A stretch of DNA of 42,401 nucleotides from an uncultured Chitinophagaceae bacterium (GTDB taxonomy: Bacteria > Bacteroidota > Bacteroidia > Chitinophagales > Chitinophagaceae), in the NCBI GenBank assembly GCA_937996595.1, contig CALKVC010000178.1, positions 1 through 42,401 of the forward strand, read 5' to 3'. How positions within the stretch are numbered: the stretch's first letter is position 1; each line of letters opens with the position of its first letter. Below, piece after piece: positions 26,170 through 38,000 of the stretch. The notes under the pieces are model-generated. The model was given only the letters and a program-made list of their open reading frames with translations. It was not told where the DNA came from and made no database searches. Made by a program: the position numbers and the translations under genes.

Positions 26170-29100
26170 ATGAATAAAGCCAGCGTTTCCTTGCCTCAAA
26201 TACAGGCAACTCATGTAAATAATATGGTAAAACAGGCAGGAAGCGGAAACCCGGTTTCCTGGCTATCATGCCTGGCAGCCATTTTTTGTATGCTCCTGCT
26301 TAATCCGTCAGCAAACGCTCAGGTGCCGGAAATTGTAAAAGATATCAATGGGTCTGTCACATTGAATTCCCAAAGCACTACCGGATACAATTTCACAAAC
26401 TTGGGTGGTTATACTTACTTCGTTGCCGATGATGGAATTAACGGGTATGAACTATGGAAAACGGATGGAACAACTTCCGGCACTACCCTGGTAAAAGATA
26501 TCAACCCGGGTATAACAGGCATTACTACAAGCACTCCGCCTGCGCTGGTGTTAATGAATGGATATTTATATTTTCCAGCAACCACAGCCGCTAACGGGCA
26601 GGAGTTATGGAAAACGGATGGAACGGAAACAGGTACCGTTTTAGTTAAGGATATTGTTGCAGGAACTACCGGTTCGGGGCCTTCTAACCTGCTCGCTATA
26701 AACGGCACATTATATTTTTCTGCCCAGGTTTCTGCAAGCGGAAGGGAACTTTGGAAAACGGATGGAACGGATGCCGGAACGGTGTTGGTAAAAGACATTA
26801 ATGCCGGTACTGTTTCTTCTTCTCCTTTAAACCTGGTAAATGTAAATAACAGCTTATTTTTTACAGCCGCCACTGCTGCAAACGGAATTGAATTGTGGAA
26901 AACGGATGGAACGGATGCCGGAACCTTACTGGTAAAAGATATTAATGCGGGCACCACAAATACAACGTTTCAAAACATCACTGCATTTGGCAGTTTACTG
27001 CTTTTTAGCGCCATTGATGCTGTAAACGGGCAGGAAATATGGAAAAGCGACGGAACAGAGGCCGGAACGGTAATAATAAAAGACTTAAACCCGGGCACCG
27101 GTTCGGGTAGTAACGGGCCATTCATTATCATTGGCTCACAGTTTTGTTTTGTGGGCAACGACGGGGTTTCCGGAGCCGAATTATGGATTTCAGACGGAAC
27201 AGATCCCGGAACCACTTTGTTAAAAGATATCAATACAGGCAATTCATCTTCATCGCCACAAGGTTTTTTCAACATAAGCAATACGGTTTACTTTATAGCA
27301 ACCGATGCGGTAAATGGCCAGGAAGTTTGGAAAACCGACGGAACGCCTGCCGGAACAGTATTGCTGAAAGATATCAATCCGGGTTTATCCGGATCTTCTG
27401 CCGCCAATTTCACAAACCTGAACGGAACCTTGTTTTTCAGGGCAACTACGGCTTCCAATGGAATTGAACTCTGGAAAAGTGATGGAACGGAAACGGGCAC
27501 CGTATTGGTTAAGGATATCAATGCCGGCAATATATCCACTTCACCTCAAAATATAACGGCAACGGGTACCCTGATTTTTTTTACCGGGTCATTATCGGGC
27601 ACAACAAAACTTTTCAAATCTGACGGTACTGCTGCGGGTACTGCTGAATTGAACAGCCCTGTTGTAAGCGGTGGCACATTTGCAACCCTTTTTTCTTTTG
27701 GGAATAAACTGTTATTCCAGCACAATGGCCTGGTGGCCGGTGTTCCCTCAACCGCTACCGGCCGGGAGCCCTGGGTATCTGATGGTACAGATGCTGGCAC
27801 GCAACTTTTAAAAGATATCAATACCACCACCGACCAGGGAAACCCGGGCCCGTATGCAAAAGCAGGCAATACCATTTTTTTTGCAGCCAGTGATGGCACC
27901 AATGGCACGGAACTCTGGAAAACAGACGGAACAACAGCAGGAACAGTGATGGTAAAAGATATTGCTACCGGCAGTGGCGGCTCTAACCCGGCAAATTTTA
28001 CACTGGTGAACAACATCATGTTTTTTTCTGCAAGTACCACAGCAAATGGCCTTGAACTTTGGAAAACAGATGGTACAGAAGCCGGAACGGTACTGGTAAA
28101 AGACATTTTTCCGGGTGGAAGCTGGTCTTCACCCACCTTACTTACAGCTGCCGGAAACCTGCTATACTTTATTGCCAATAATAGTACCAACGGCAATGAA
28201 TTATGGAAAAGTGATGGCACAGAAGCAGGCACCGTATTGGTAAAAGATATTGTTGCAGGAACAGGTACACCAACCATTCAAAACATGGTAAATGCAAATG
28301 GTACAATTTTCTTTACCGCATCGGTTGCAGGATTTGGCCGGGAATTATGGAAGAGTGATGGCACAGATGCCGGTACTGTTTTGGTAAAAGATATTGCAGC
28401 CGGCACCGGGTCGCCCAATATTGATGAACTGGTAGCTTTTGATGGAAAAGTATATTTCCCTGCCAATGATGGGGTGAACGGGGAAGAGCCCTGGGTAAGT
28501 GATGGCACAGATGCAGGCACTGTATTATTAATAAATATTGCAACCAGCGGGTCATTTCCAAATTCCAACCCACGCTATTTTACCGTAGCAAATGGTAAAC
28601 TGTATTTCACCGCGTTTACAGCAAATACTTCATTTGAACCATGGGTTAGCGACGGAACCCCTGGCGGCACCTATATGATTACGGAAATTATTCCCGGAGG
28701 ATCCGGTTCCGGCCCGATTGGTTTTACCTATATGAATGGCTATGTGTATTTTAATGCCAGCGCAACAGGAACAGGCCGTGAATTGTGGAGGACAGATAAT
28801 ACAGCAATCGGTACCACCCTGGTTAAAGACATCAATACAGGAACTGCAGACGGCGCACCGGAACAACTTATTGCAGTAAACAATACATTATATTTTCGTG
28901 CCAGCACCGCCAGCGGAGGTATTGAATTCTTTAAAAGTGATGGTACCGAAGCCGGAACGGTTGGCTACGACCTGTTTCCCGGAACAACTGCATCAACACC
29001 GGACTATCTCATTGATTTAAATGATATGGTATTGTTCACTGCCACCCATCCCGTATTGGGAAGGGAACTGTGGAAAATGATTTCATTGCCGCTGCCCTCT

Positions 29101-32100
29101 TCTTCGTTTATCCTTACCGGTGATACTACCGTTTGTGCTGGAAAAACAGTACAATACGCTGCTACAAATGTAGTGGGAACGGGCATCAGTTATAACTGGA
29201 GCCTGCCGGACGGCGGAGGCACAATGACAGTAAATGACAGCATAGCAACTGTTACCTGGTCAACGCTGGGTGACTGGCGCATTGAACTTTCCCTGTCAAA
29301 TGCCGCAGGCACCACGGCGCCCAAACAAAAAACCGTGCATGTTATCACTGGAGGAATACCGCCGGTACAGTCACCGGTTATTAGTGCATTCGGGCGCACC
29401 CTTACCGCTTCAAATTTTCCGGACAGTACTTATTGTCAATGGTACAGAAACGGGATTGCCATCACAGGCGCCAATCAACCTTCTTACTATGCAGCACAGG
29501 AAGGCACTTATACGGCAAAGTTTGTGAAGGTTTGTGCTGAAGGGCCTTTGTCTAATGAAATAACATTTGCCAATGCGGCTATAGTACAAACAATCAATTT
29601 TCCGGATATACCTGACATTCCGCTAACCCCAACAGCCAAAGTAAAACTGGAAGCAACCGCATCATCCGGGCTGCCCGTTTTCTTCCAGAAAATCCTTGGG
29701 GCCGGCAGTATCCAGAATGACACCTTATATATAACGGGAACGGGTACACTGGTTGGCGACATAGTAATAAGGGCCATCCAGCCCGGCAACGAAATATACA
29801 GCCCGGCAACGGATGTACAGCAAACCATCAGGGTTATAAGAGGCAACCAGGTTATCAGCTTCGATTCAATACCCGATATGATATACGGCCCACAGCTTTA
29901 CCAGATGACGGCCAGCTCATCGGTTGGTTTACCCATCAGTTACTCTGTGGTTGCAGGAAGCAGTTATGCTGCCATTACAGGTGGCAATAAAATACAACTT
30001 ACAGGAACCGGTACGGTTACCATTCGGGCTTCACAAACAGGAAATCCGAATTACTTTGCTGCAACGCCGGTTGACAGAACTTTTTGTGTTGGCGTTAGAA
30101 CGTTAACGGCCATAACCGGTGATGCAACGCCCTGCCTGAATACTTACCGGTACAACGCACAAAAACTGCCGGGTGCAAATTATGTATGGTCTCTTAGTGG
30201 TGGCGGCCTGCTGACTACTAATCTAGATACAGCCTGGGTAACCTGGCAAACGCCGGGCAACTATACATTAAAAGTGAAAGCAAACAGCGCCTGTGATGCT
30301 GTTTACAGCGAAGAAAGTATCCTAAATATTGTAACCTCCAATAATGCGCCCACACCGGTTTCAGGTATGTTGCCTGCCAATAATGCTGCAGACCAGCAGC
30401 TTCCGCTATTGCTGTCATGGATACCGGGCGCCAATACTACCAAATACGACCTGTATGTTTGGAAAGCTACGGATCCGCAGCCGGGAACAGCGTATGCATC
30501 AAACATTGAATCCATAAATTATACTCTTCCAGCCAACTCATTCCAGTATAATACAACGTACAAATGGAGATTGGTATCTAAAAACCCCTGTTCACAAACT
30601 GATGGGCCGGTACAGGAATTCAATATCATTCCATTACCCGACCTCGTGGTAAGTGATGTTCAGGTACCGGCAACCGCTACATCAGGACAAACGATTACCA
30701 TAAGCTGGAAGGTTACCAATACAGGGCCTGGCCGTACTTCCCCGGGAGCAACCTGGTATGACGGTGTGTACTTCGCACTTGATACCGTTCCGTTTGTAAG
30801 TTTTAATGGTTCCCCTAACTGGAACCCTACCTCCTGGAATTCTTTAACAGCCAACGGCAGGCCGTTACTGCTTGGAAAAAAAATAAGGCCCACCTCGCTT
30901 GACAGCGGCCAGTTTTATACAAACAGTTTGAATTTTACTTTGCCGCTCAGCTATAGTTTCCCTGTTTATGTATATGTAATAACAGACAATGAACATCCAA
31001 ACTGGAAAATAATGCAGGTAACTGTTGCCAATGATACGGCAAGGGCGCCCAACAAATTAGATATTCAGCTTGCGCCCACTCCCGACCTGCGGGTTGACTC
31101 AGTGTTCACACCGGCGAGCACTTTCTCGGGCAGCACCGTAAACCTGACCTATAAAGTGAAGAATTATGGCGTGCTTACCACGGCCGGAAGCAGTTGGGTT
31201 GATTCGGTATTTATTTCTCAAAACCCTTTATTTAACCGCAATAATGCCATTCCGCTAACTATCCCTAAAACCAATGGTTCTTATTACCCGAATGCGCAAA
31301 ATGCAGGATTTATGAATACGGTACAGTTATTACCAGACAGTTTCTATACAAGAAGTACCCCGGTAATAATCCCGAATTATATTTTTGGTACCTGGTTCGT
31401 ATACGTAAAAACCAATGCAAATGAAAACGGTGCCAGCACTATTTATGAAGGAGCGTTAAACAATAACAACTTAGGACAGGCACAGTTACAGGTGTATCTT
31501 ACTCCAACTCCAAAACTAACAGTCAATTCGCTCAACGTACCTCTTACCAGTGCCAGTACCACACAGTCTATTGGTATCAACTGGACTATTAAAAACGAAG
31601 GGTTCAGGGACAATATAGAGAAAAACAGGGGGCACTATATAACTATGAGCACCTGCGCTGTTGCATGTCCGCCGGGAACGCCACCCAATTCGGTCTGTTT
31701 TGGCCCTTCTGTGATCAAAGACAGTGTTGCATTTGGCAGCAGTTACTGGATAGACAGGGTTTATTTAAGTGCCGACCCGGTAACCCTTAATACGGCAAAT
31801 GCGGTTTTGGTTAAGGAAGTAAATCATGGCACCCTCTATTCCGGTTATTATACAGACCCCGTAAACGATACCTATGTAAGTTGCCCCGCAAAAGTGACCG
31901 GTAATGTGAATGTGGGTAATGTGATTAACCCTAATGCCATTTTCACAAAATCAGAAGGATTTGATATCCCGGCAAACATGGTTCCCGGCACGTATTACGT
32001 ATACGTATATACGAACCCTACAAAAACTGTTTTTGAGTATCCCGGTACTGCGCAAATTCGCCGCAGCGATTTACCGGTTATTATACAACGGCCTGATGCA

Positions 32101-35025
32101 ACCATTCCTTCCATCGCTGTTCCGGCCTTATCAACCGGCGGTTCTCCGGTTACCATATCCTACAGTGTGCAGAACAATGGTGCCGGCACTGTATTCAATC
32201 ATGTACGGCACGACAGGATTTATATCAGCAACTCCGCTTCCTTTGATGGCAATGCCACACTTATAGGTACCAATACGTTTACGGAAGACCTTCCTGTAAA
32301 TGTACCTGTTCAGCATACATTCATGTATACACTTCCATCAGCAACGGCGGGGGTAAGGTATTTTTATGTATTCACCAATTATGACAGTACCTTCCGTGAA
32401 ACGGATTATGCAAACAACATAAGTGTTGCAGCGGCCACGACTGTTACTGCTGCTGTACCTGCAGATTTTATTGTAAGCAACATCCAAACGGCTGATACTG
32501 TACAAAGCATTTTTACAGACCGCATCATTTATACGGTTACCAATAACGGCAGCGGGCTGGCCACAGGTACCTGGACAGACAGTATATATATAAGCTGCAG
32601 CCCCACATTCAATGCTGCAACCAGCTTTTATATCGGTAAGCGTACGCAAACAAGAACCGTAGCTCCTTCGTCTGCATATACCGACACGCTAACCGTAAAC
32701 ATGAAGTATGGTTTCGACATGAATGACTGCTTTCCAGAAACTTTGTACGGTAATGCATGGTTCTTTGTAAGATCAAATGCAACCGGAGGCGCTTATGAAG
32801 GCACTGCTACCAATAATAATATGGGCAGCAGCAGCAACCGGGTTTTGTTCAATCCGCTGGTTGACCAGGTGGTTACCACCGTTAACGGCCCGGATGCGGT
32901 TACTGTGGGTTCTGCATATCCAGTAAACTGGCGCATAAAAAATATCGGTTATAATCCTGCCACAGTACAATACTATTATTATTACGCATGGTATGATGGT
33001 ATTTATTTTTCAGCCGATTCACTGGCAGATGCAGGCGACATCAAAGTGGCAGAACAATATAAATACCTGAACCTGAACCGCAACCAGGATTCCGGGTTCA
33101 GCAGATCTGCCATCCTTCCATATATGCCATCCGGAGAATATTATGTGTATGTGCATACAAACAATACGAATAGCATTTATGGTGAAAAGGTATTATCAAA
33201 CAATGTAAACTTTATCAGGGATGTGAACGGCGCAGCTAAAAAGGTAACCGTAACACTTCCACCGCTAAGTGATTTAACCGATACGATTGTTTCTGCACCC
33301 GCTTCCGTAGCCGCAGGCCAGCCTATAACTGTCATTTATAAAATACAGAACAACGGCAGCGGCATTACATTCCCGGGTACAAATTTTGAAAACAGGGTAT
33401 TGCTCTCGCCTGATTTCAGTGCAGCTCCTTACCAGGGCGACCGTATATTATCTACAAAAACCAGGACAAGCATTCTGCCTCCGGGCCAGTTTTATTACGA
33501 TACGGTAACTGCAACAATTGCGGCAAATACAACACCGGGTAATTATATACTAATCAGCCAGGCAAACGCAAACAATGCGGTAATAGAAACCAACATAACC
33601 AACAACTTTGGATACAGCCTGCTGAGTGTATATACACCACCATTAACAGACCTTATCGTTAGCAACATCATTAAACCAGACACGGTAACACTGGGATATA
33701 CGATGGATACGGCGAAATGGGTTATCAGCAATACATCTGGTGAACAGGCAAGGGGATATACAAAAGATGGCATCTATTTATCTGCAGGAAACCTCTTTGA
33801 TTCAACTACTGTATTGCTGGGAATAAAAGATAAGAACATCCTGATGCAGCCGTTGCAATCTGATACAGTAAGGATGGCACCACTTGTAACCGGGGTAACA
33901 GAAGGTAATTACAATGTATTGATTAAGGCTGATGTACTGAATAATATCCTGGAATCGGATGAAAACAATAATGTGGGCTTTTCTGCCTTTCCGGTTTATG
34001 TAAAAGTGAATGAATTGCCGATGAATGCAGATGTACCCAATACATTGCAGCATATCAGCCGGTTTTACAAACTCCGGGTACCGGATTCGCTTCGCGGCTC
34101 TACCATACTGGTAACACTTAAAACACCCGATTCACTATTAGTTCGTAATGAAATGTATATAAGTGGTAATGCCATCCCAACAGCGGCTGCTTATGATTAC
34201 AAATTTGAAATACCGAATTATGGCAACCAGCAAATTGTGATGACGGATGTAACAGATTCTGTGTATTACATTATGTACCGCTGCGTATCGCCCAACCCTC
34301 CCGAACAGCAGGTAACCCTTAAAGCCGTAAAACTGCCGTTTGCCATATTAAATGTGCATACCAATGCTGGTGGAAATATTGGAAATGTAACCATCAGGAT
34401 CCGGGGTTCACTTTTCAGCGACAGTATGATTGCAAAACTGAGCAACGGAACAACTACGATTGTTGCTTCGGCTGTTTATTTCAGCAACAGCACCCAGGTT
34501 TTTGCCACATTCCCCTTGCAGGGAAAGCCTCAGGGCGTTTATAATGTAACGTTAGTAAAGCCCGATTTATCAGAAGCGGTACTGCAGGACGCCTTCTCCA
34601 TAGTACCAGCCAATAACGGGGGACTGATCACAGGCAGCGGCCCAAATACGGGTGCCGGTAATGGCAATACTCCCGGTTGCGATCCCGGTGCAGCCAGCGG
34701 GTTGAATTCGCAGCTGGTGGTAGAGATGGTTGTGCCTGAAAGAGTACTGTTAAAACGACCTATTGTCATCCTTATCAATTATAGTAATCCGACAAACTTT
34801 GATGTGCCAGCCCAATCAAGAATCCTCTATAGTGAAGCTGGTTTGAAAATGGCATTCTCCAAAGAAGGGGTATCTACAGGCTCCACTGCTTTATACCTTG
34901 AACTAACAGAACCTGGTGGACCTCCCGGTATCATTCGTGCAGGAGGAAGCGGAACCATTATTATATATAGCCGGGCAGCAGATCAAATGCCAACTCCTAA
35001 TCCTGTATTATGGAAATTAAAATAA
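26170..35025 (+). CDS. Giant ELWxxDGT-repeat / CARDB-repeat secreted protein
   Basis: Encodes 2951 residues. The signal peptide is long, ending LLLNPSANAQ near residue 51; an inner ATG at 26224 is an alternative start. Residues about 60-970 hold eighteen ELWxxDGT units and a last partial one (RELWKM), about 50 residues each, a repeat thought to form propellers. A PKD-like domain (about 980-1065) and two MBG-like beta domains follow. Eight CARDB-type repeats span about 1490-2607 (PDLVVSDVQVPATATSGQ and similar). An IPT-like domain lies near 2735-2820. The tail (VPERVLLKRPIVILINYSNP, then PPGIIRAGGSGTI) matches what I know from giant CARDB proteins, where it is followed by more sequence. Here the protein ends at PVLWKLK with no type IX sorting domain. 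The RHS gene begins 20 nt later, so the two are probably co-translated partners. Confidence 0.9.
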   Translation: MNKASVSLPQIQATHVNNMVKQAGSGNPVSWLSCLAAIFCMLLLNPSANAQVPEIVKDINGSVTLNSQSTTGYNFTNLGGYTYFVADDGINGYELWKTDGTTSGTTLVKDINPGITGITTSTPPALVLMNGYLYFPATTAANGQELWKTDGTETGTVLVKDIVAGTTGSGPSNLLAINGTLYFSAQVSASGRELWKTDGTDAGTVLVKDINAGTVSSSPLNLVNVNNSLFFTAATAANGIELWKTDGTDAGTLLVKDINAGTTNTTFQNITAFGSLLLFSAIDAVNGQEIWKSDGTEAGTVIIKDLNPGTGSGSNGPFIIIGSQFCFVGNDGVSGAELWISDGTDPGTTLLKDINTGNSSSSPQGFFNISNTVYFIATDAVNGQEVWKTDGTPAGTVLLKDINPGLSGSSAANFTNLNGTLFFRATTASNGIELWKSDGTETGTVLVKDINAGNISTSPQNITATGTLIFFTGSLSGTTKLFKSDGTAAGTAELNSPVVSGGTFATLFSFGNKLLFQHNGLVAGVPSTATGREPWVSDGTDAGTQLLKDINTTTDQGNPGPYAKAGNTIFFAASDGTNGTELWKTDGTTAGTVMVKDIATGSGGSNPANFTLVNNIMFFSASTTANGLELWKTDGTEAGTVLVKDIFPGGSWSSPTLLTAAGNLLYFIANNSTNGNELWKSDGTEAGTVLVKDIVAGTGTPTIQNMVNANGTIFFTASVAGFGRELWKSDGTDAGTVLVKDIAAGTGSPNIDELVAFDGKVYFPANDGVNGEEPWVSDGTDAGTVLLINIATSGSFPNSNPRYFTVANGKLYFTAFTANTSFEPWVSDGTPGGTYMITEIIPGGSGSGPIGFTYMNGYVYFNASATGTGRELWRTDNTAIGTTLVKDINTGTADGAPEQLIAVNNTLYFRASTASGGIEFFKSDGTEAGTVGYDLFPGTTASTPDYLIDLNDMVLFTATHPVLGRELWKMISLPLPSSSFILTGDTTVCAGKTVQYAATNVVGTGISYNWSLPDGGGTMTVNDSIATVTWSTLGDWRIELSLSNAAGTTAPKQKTVHVITGGIPPVQSPVISAFGRTLTASNFPDSTYCQWYRNGIAITGANQPSYYAAQEGTYTAKFVKVCAEGPLSNEITFANAAIVQTINFPDIPDIPLTPTAKVKLEATASSGLPVFFQKILGAGSIQNDTLYITGTGTLVGDIVIRAIQPGNEIYSPATDVQQTIRVIRGNQVISFDSIPDMIYGPQLYQMTASSSVGLPISYSVVAGSSYAAITGGNKIQLTGTGTVTIRASQTGNPNYFAATPVDRTFCVGVRTLTAITGDATPCLNTYRYNAQKLPGANYVWSLSGGGLLTTNLDTAWVTWQTPGNYTLKVKANSACDAVYSEESILNIVTSNNAPTPVSGMLPANNAADQQLPLLLSWIPGANTTKYDLYVWKATDPQPGTAYASNIESINYTLPANSFQYNTTYKWRLVSKNPCSQTDGPVQEFNIIPLPDLVVSDVQVPATATSGQTITISWKVTNTGPGRTSPGATWYDGVYFALDTVPFVSFNGSPNWNPTSWNSLTANGRPLLLGKKIRPTSLDSGQFYTNSLNFTLPLSYSFPVYVYVITDNEHPNWKIMQVTVANDTARAPNKLDIQLAPTPDLRVDSVFTPASTFSGSTVNLTYKVKNYGVLTTAGSSWVDSVFISQNPLFNRNNAIPLTIPKTNGSYYPNAQNAGFMNTVQLLPDSFYTRSTPVIIPNYIFGTWFVYVKTNANENGASTIYEGALNNNNLGQAQLQVYLTPTPKLTVNSLNVPLTSASTTQSIGINWTIKNEGFRDNIEKNRGHYITMSTCAVACPPGTPPNSVCFGPSVIKDSVAFGSSYWIDRVYLSADPVTLNTANAVLVKEVNHGTLYSGYYTDPVNDTYVSCPAKVTGNVNVGNVINPNAIFTKSEGFDIPANMVPGTYYVYVYTNPTKTVFEYPGTAQIRRSDLPVIIQRPDATIPSIAVPALSTGGSPVTISYSVQNNGAGTVFNHVRHDRIYISNSASFDGNATLIGTNTFTEDLPVNVPVQHTFMYTLPSATAGVRYFYVFTNYDSTFRETDYANNISVAAATTVTAAVPADFIVSNIQTADTVQSIFTDRIIYTVTNNGSGLATGTWTDSIYISCSPTFNAATSFYIGKRTQTRTVAPSSAYTDTLTVNMKYGFDMNDCFPETLYGNAWFFVRSNATGGAYEGTATNNNMGSSSNRVLFNPLVDQVVTTVNGPDAVTVGSAYPVNWRIKNIGYNPATVQYYYYYAWYDGIYFSADSLADAGDIKVAEQYKYLNLNRNQDSGFSRSAILPYMPSGEYYVYVHTNNTNSIYGEKVLSNNVNFIRDVNGAAKKVTVTLPPLSDLTDTIVSAPASVAAGQPITVIYKIQNNGSGITFPGTNFENRVLLSPDFSAAPYQGDRILSTKTRTSILPPGQFYYDTVTATIAANTTPGNYILISQANANNAVIETNITNNFGYSLLSVYTPPLTDLIVSNIIKPDTVTLGYTMDTAKWVISNTSGEQARGYTKDGIYLSAGNLFDSTTVLLGIKDKNILMQPLQSDTVRMAPLVTGVTEGNYNVLIKADVLNNILESDENNNVGFSAFPVYVKVNELPMNADVPNTLQHISRFYKLRVPDSLRGSTILVTLKTPDSLLVRNEMYISGNAIPTAAAYDYKFEIPNYGNQQIVMTDVTDSVYYIMYRCVSPNPPEQQVTLKAVKLPFAILNVHTNAGGNIGNVTIRIRGSLFSDSMIAKLSNGTTTIVASAVYFSNSTQVFATFPLQGKPQGVYNVTLVKPDLSEAVLQDAFSIVPANNGGLITGSGPNTGAGNGNTPGCDPGAASGLNSQLVVEMVVPERVLLKRPIVILINYSNPTNFDVPAQSRILYSEAGLKMAFSKEGVSTGSTALYLELTEPGGPPGIIRAGGSGTIIIYSRAADQMPTPNPVLWKLK
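26449..29079 (+). repeat. Array of ELWxxDGT repeats (18 full, 1 partial)
   Basis: The words ELWKTDGT, ELWKSDGT, EPWVSDGT and variants recur about every 50 codons, each followed by GTVLVKDI or a close form. Units 9, 15, 16 and 18 are the most diverged. DNA copies of the core (GGAACGGATGCCGGAAC and similar) are close enough to allow slippage or gene conversion. Confidence 0.95.
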
Positions 35026-35045
35026 TAAATTATAAAGAAAACAAC

Positions 35046-38000
35046 ATGAATATCCCATCAAATATTTTAAAGAAAAGAGCAAGGATATTATTTAACCGGG
35101 AATTACTGGTCTTATTTTTCATTGCATCTGCATTTGTTGGTAACGGTCAGAACCTGAATAGCCCGAATAAAAGAGGGCCACTTGGTACTCAAGTTAATAT
35201 GCTTTCCGGCAATCTATTTATACCCAGAACTGACATATATATACCGGCAAGAGGATTTAATCTGGACATATCATTTTCTTACAACAGTTTTTTATTCTCA
35301 GAAGACTATGGTTACGGAAAAGGATGGACTTTTAAATACAATCTCAGGTACAGCCATGATACAGTGCCGGGTGCAAGAATAATCCTTTGGGGTGATGGAA
35401 GAGAGGATAAATATGATTCCCTCCCAGGAGGCGAATTTCAGTCGCCTAAAGGTTTTTTTAGCAAACTGAAACAATTTCAACCAGGACAGTATGTATTAAC
35501 CCAATTAGACAGTGTTAAATATTTCTTCAACAACCCTTTGCATAAACGCATCACCCGGATAGAAGATCCAAATGGTAATTTTATTAATTTTTCATATACA
35601 GATACTTTATTGACTGCCATGACAAATGGCACAGGCCAGTCGATAACATTTACATACAATGCGGAAGGCAGGTTGGCTACTGTGACAGATGCTGTTGCTG
35701 CACCTTCCCGGATTTTTTCTTATATATATGATTCCGGAGGTAACTTAAAAGAAGTAAAAGACCCACTAAACGGCAAATACCAGTATACTTATCTTGTTAA
35801 TGGACCCATGAAGTCCTTAGCAGATAAGAATAATAACAAAGTTGACATTATTTATTTCCCGGATTTGACGATGCGTGAACTGGTGGGCTGTAATAAACGA
35901 TTGAGTTTTTCTTATGATACTTCCAATAAGATAAATATTGCCACAGATCATCTTTCATCTGGTAACCAGGTAACAAAATATACTTACCAGAACGTTGGAA
36001 TTCTTTCATGGGTTTCTTCAATTTCAGGAAATTGTTGCGGTTTTAATATTAGTTATGAATATGATATCGATGGAAACAAAACAAAGGTGAAGGACGCAAA
36101 TGGGCAAATATATACTTACTCTTATGATGGAAAAGGCAATGTTCTCTCTGCAACAGATCCGATTGGTAATATAAGTACCTATACTTATACTAATGATTAT
36201 AACAAAATCAGCAGTTATAAAGATGCTAATGGGAGTGTGTATACTTTAAGCTACGACACGAAAGGGAACCTTATACAAATAATAACCCCGGGCAATAATA
36301 TTTATACAGCTACATATAATGGACATGGTGATATCATTAGTGGTACCGATCCAAAAGGAAATACATACACTTATAATTACGACAGCTATGGCAATCCTGC
36401 TACAGTCACTGGACCCGCTGGGTATTTAGCTGCGCTTTCATTCGATGGGAGGGGGAATTTGCTTTCGTTTACTGATGCAAGGGGAAGTAACAGTTTAGCA
36501 GAGTATGATATACTAAACCGGCTTAAAAAAATTACAGACCCTATCAATAATTCAGTTCAGTTTTCATATGATGCACAGGGAAATTTGGTATCAGTTAAAA
36601 ATAAAAACAATGAAACCAGCACATATAACTATGATGCAAGCAACAGGGTTGTGAAAACAACAGGGCCCACAGGCAATACTTCAGAATTCAATTATGACGG
36701 AATGAATAATCTGTTATCCGTAAAAAATGCTTTGGGACATGAGACCAAATATAGTTACGATAACCGCAACAGGCTAAAAAGTGTTAAAGACCCGGAGAAT
36801 AATAATATTATCTACAGTTATGATGGAAATGGCAATATCATTGCGGCTAGCTTTCCGAATGGTAGAAATATTAATTATACATATGATGCCATAAACAGGC
36901 TGACATCTTTGCATGATGAAACCGGAATGCTGGCTACGTATACTTATGATAAAAACAGTAATATAACCAGTTATACAAATGGCACAGGTGCAAAATCAGT
37001 ATTAACCTATGATAGTCTTAACCGTGTAAAGCAGGTAACTGACCCGCTGGGTAATTCTACAATTTATGCATATGATAAAAATAATAATATTATCTCCGTT
37101 ACCGACCGGGAAGGCCATACCCGGTTTTATTCTTATGACAGCCTGAACAGGGTAAAAACGTATACTGATAATAATGGTTCTTTAATTCAGTTGGGCTATG
37201 ATGCAGAAAGTAATATCACTTCAATAACAGATCAGAATAACAACATAACTAACTTCAGTTACGACAGCCTGAACAGGCGTAAGAGAATGAGCTATCCCGG
37301 AGGCTCTTATAATGAAATGTCTTATGACAGTAAAGGCAATCTTATAACATTTCGTTTAACAGATGCCTCTGTAATCACTTACCAATATGACACACTAAAC
37401 AGAGTAAAAAGCCGCACATTGCCTGGAGGGGAGATTATTAGTTTTACATATGATAAATTGAACAGGGTATTGTCAGCCACCAACAATAATGGAACGGTAA
37501 CGTTTACCTATGATGCTTTAAACCGGGTAACATCTGAATCTTTTGATAACAGAACGGTACGATACAATTATAGTATATCCGGCAGAACTCAAACAATTAT
37601 TTATCCCGATAGCACAATAGTAATAAAAGAATTTGATGCCAGAAACCGGTTGGTAAATATTTCAAAAGATAATGTTAAGCAGGTTGAATATGCTTATAAC
37701 AATACCAATCAGTTGACTCAAAAAAATTTAGCCAACGGAGTAAAAAGCATAATGGAATACGATTTTGCCAACCGCCTGATTTCCATCAACACGGGTGACT
37801 TACAACAAACCTTATTTACTTACGATAAAGAATTTAATAAAACAGCAATCAACCGGTTTAACAACTCATCTCTCTCAGAGCAGTTTTCTTATGATAATAG
37901 TTATCGTTTAACCAATTTCAAAAAAGGTCCTGCAGGTAACCCGGTAGTTCAAAACACCTATACTTATGATGCAGCAGGAAACAGAATTTCTGCAAACCTG

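Noticed and set aside
35010..35045. Upstream ATG for the RHS gene, overlapping the CARDB gene by 16 bases
   Set aside because: It adds charged residues before a good signal peptide; the ATG at 35046 gives a normal export signal and 20-nt spacing.
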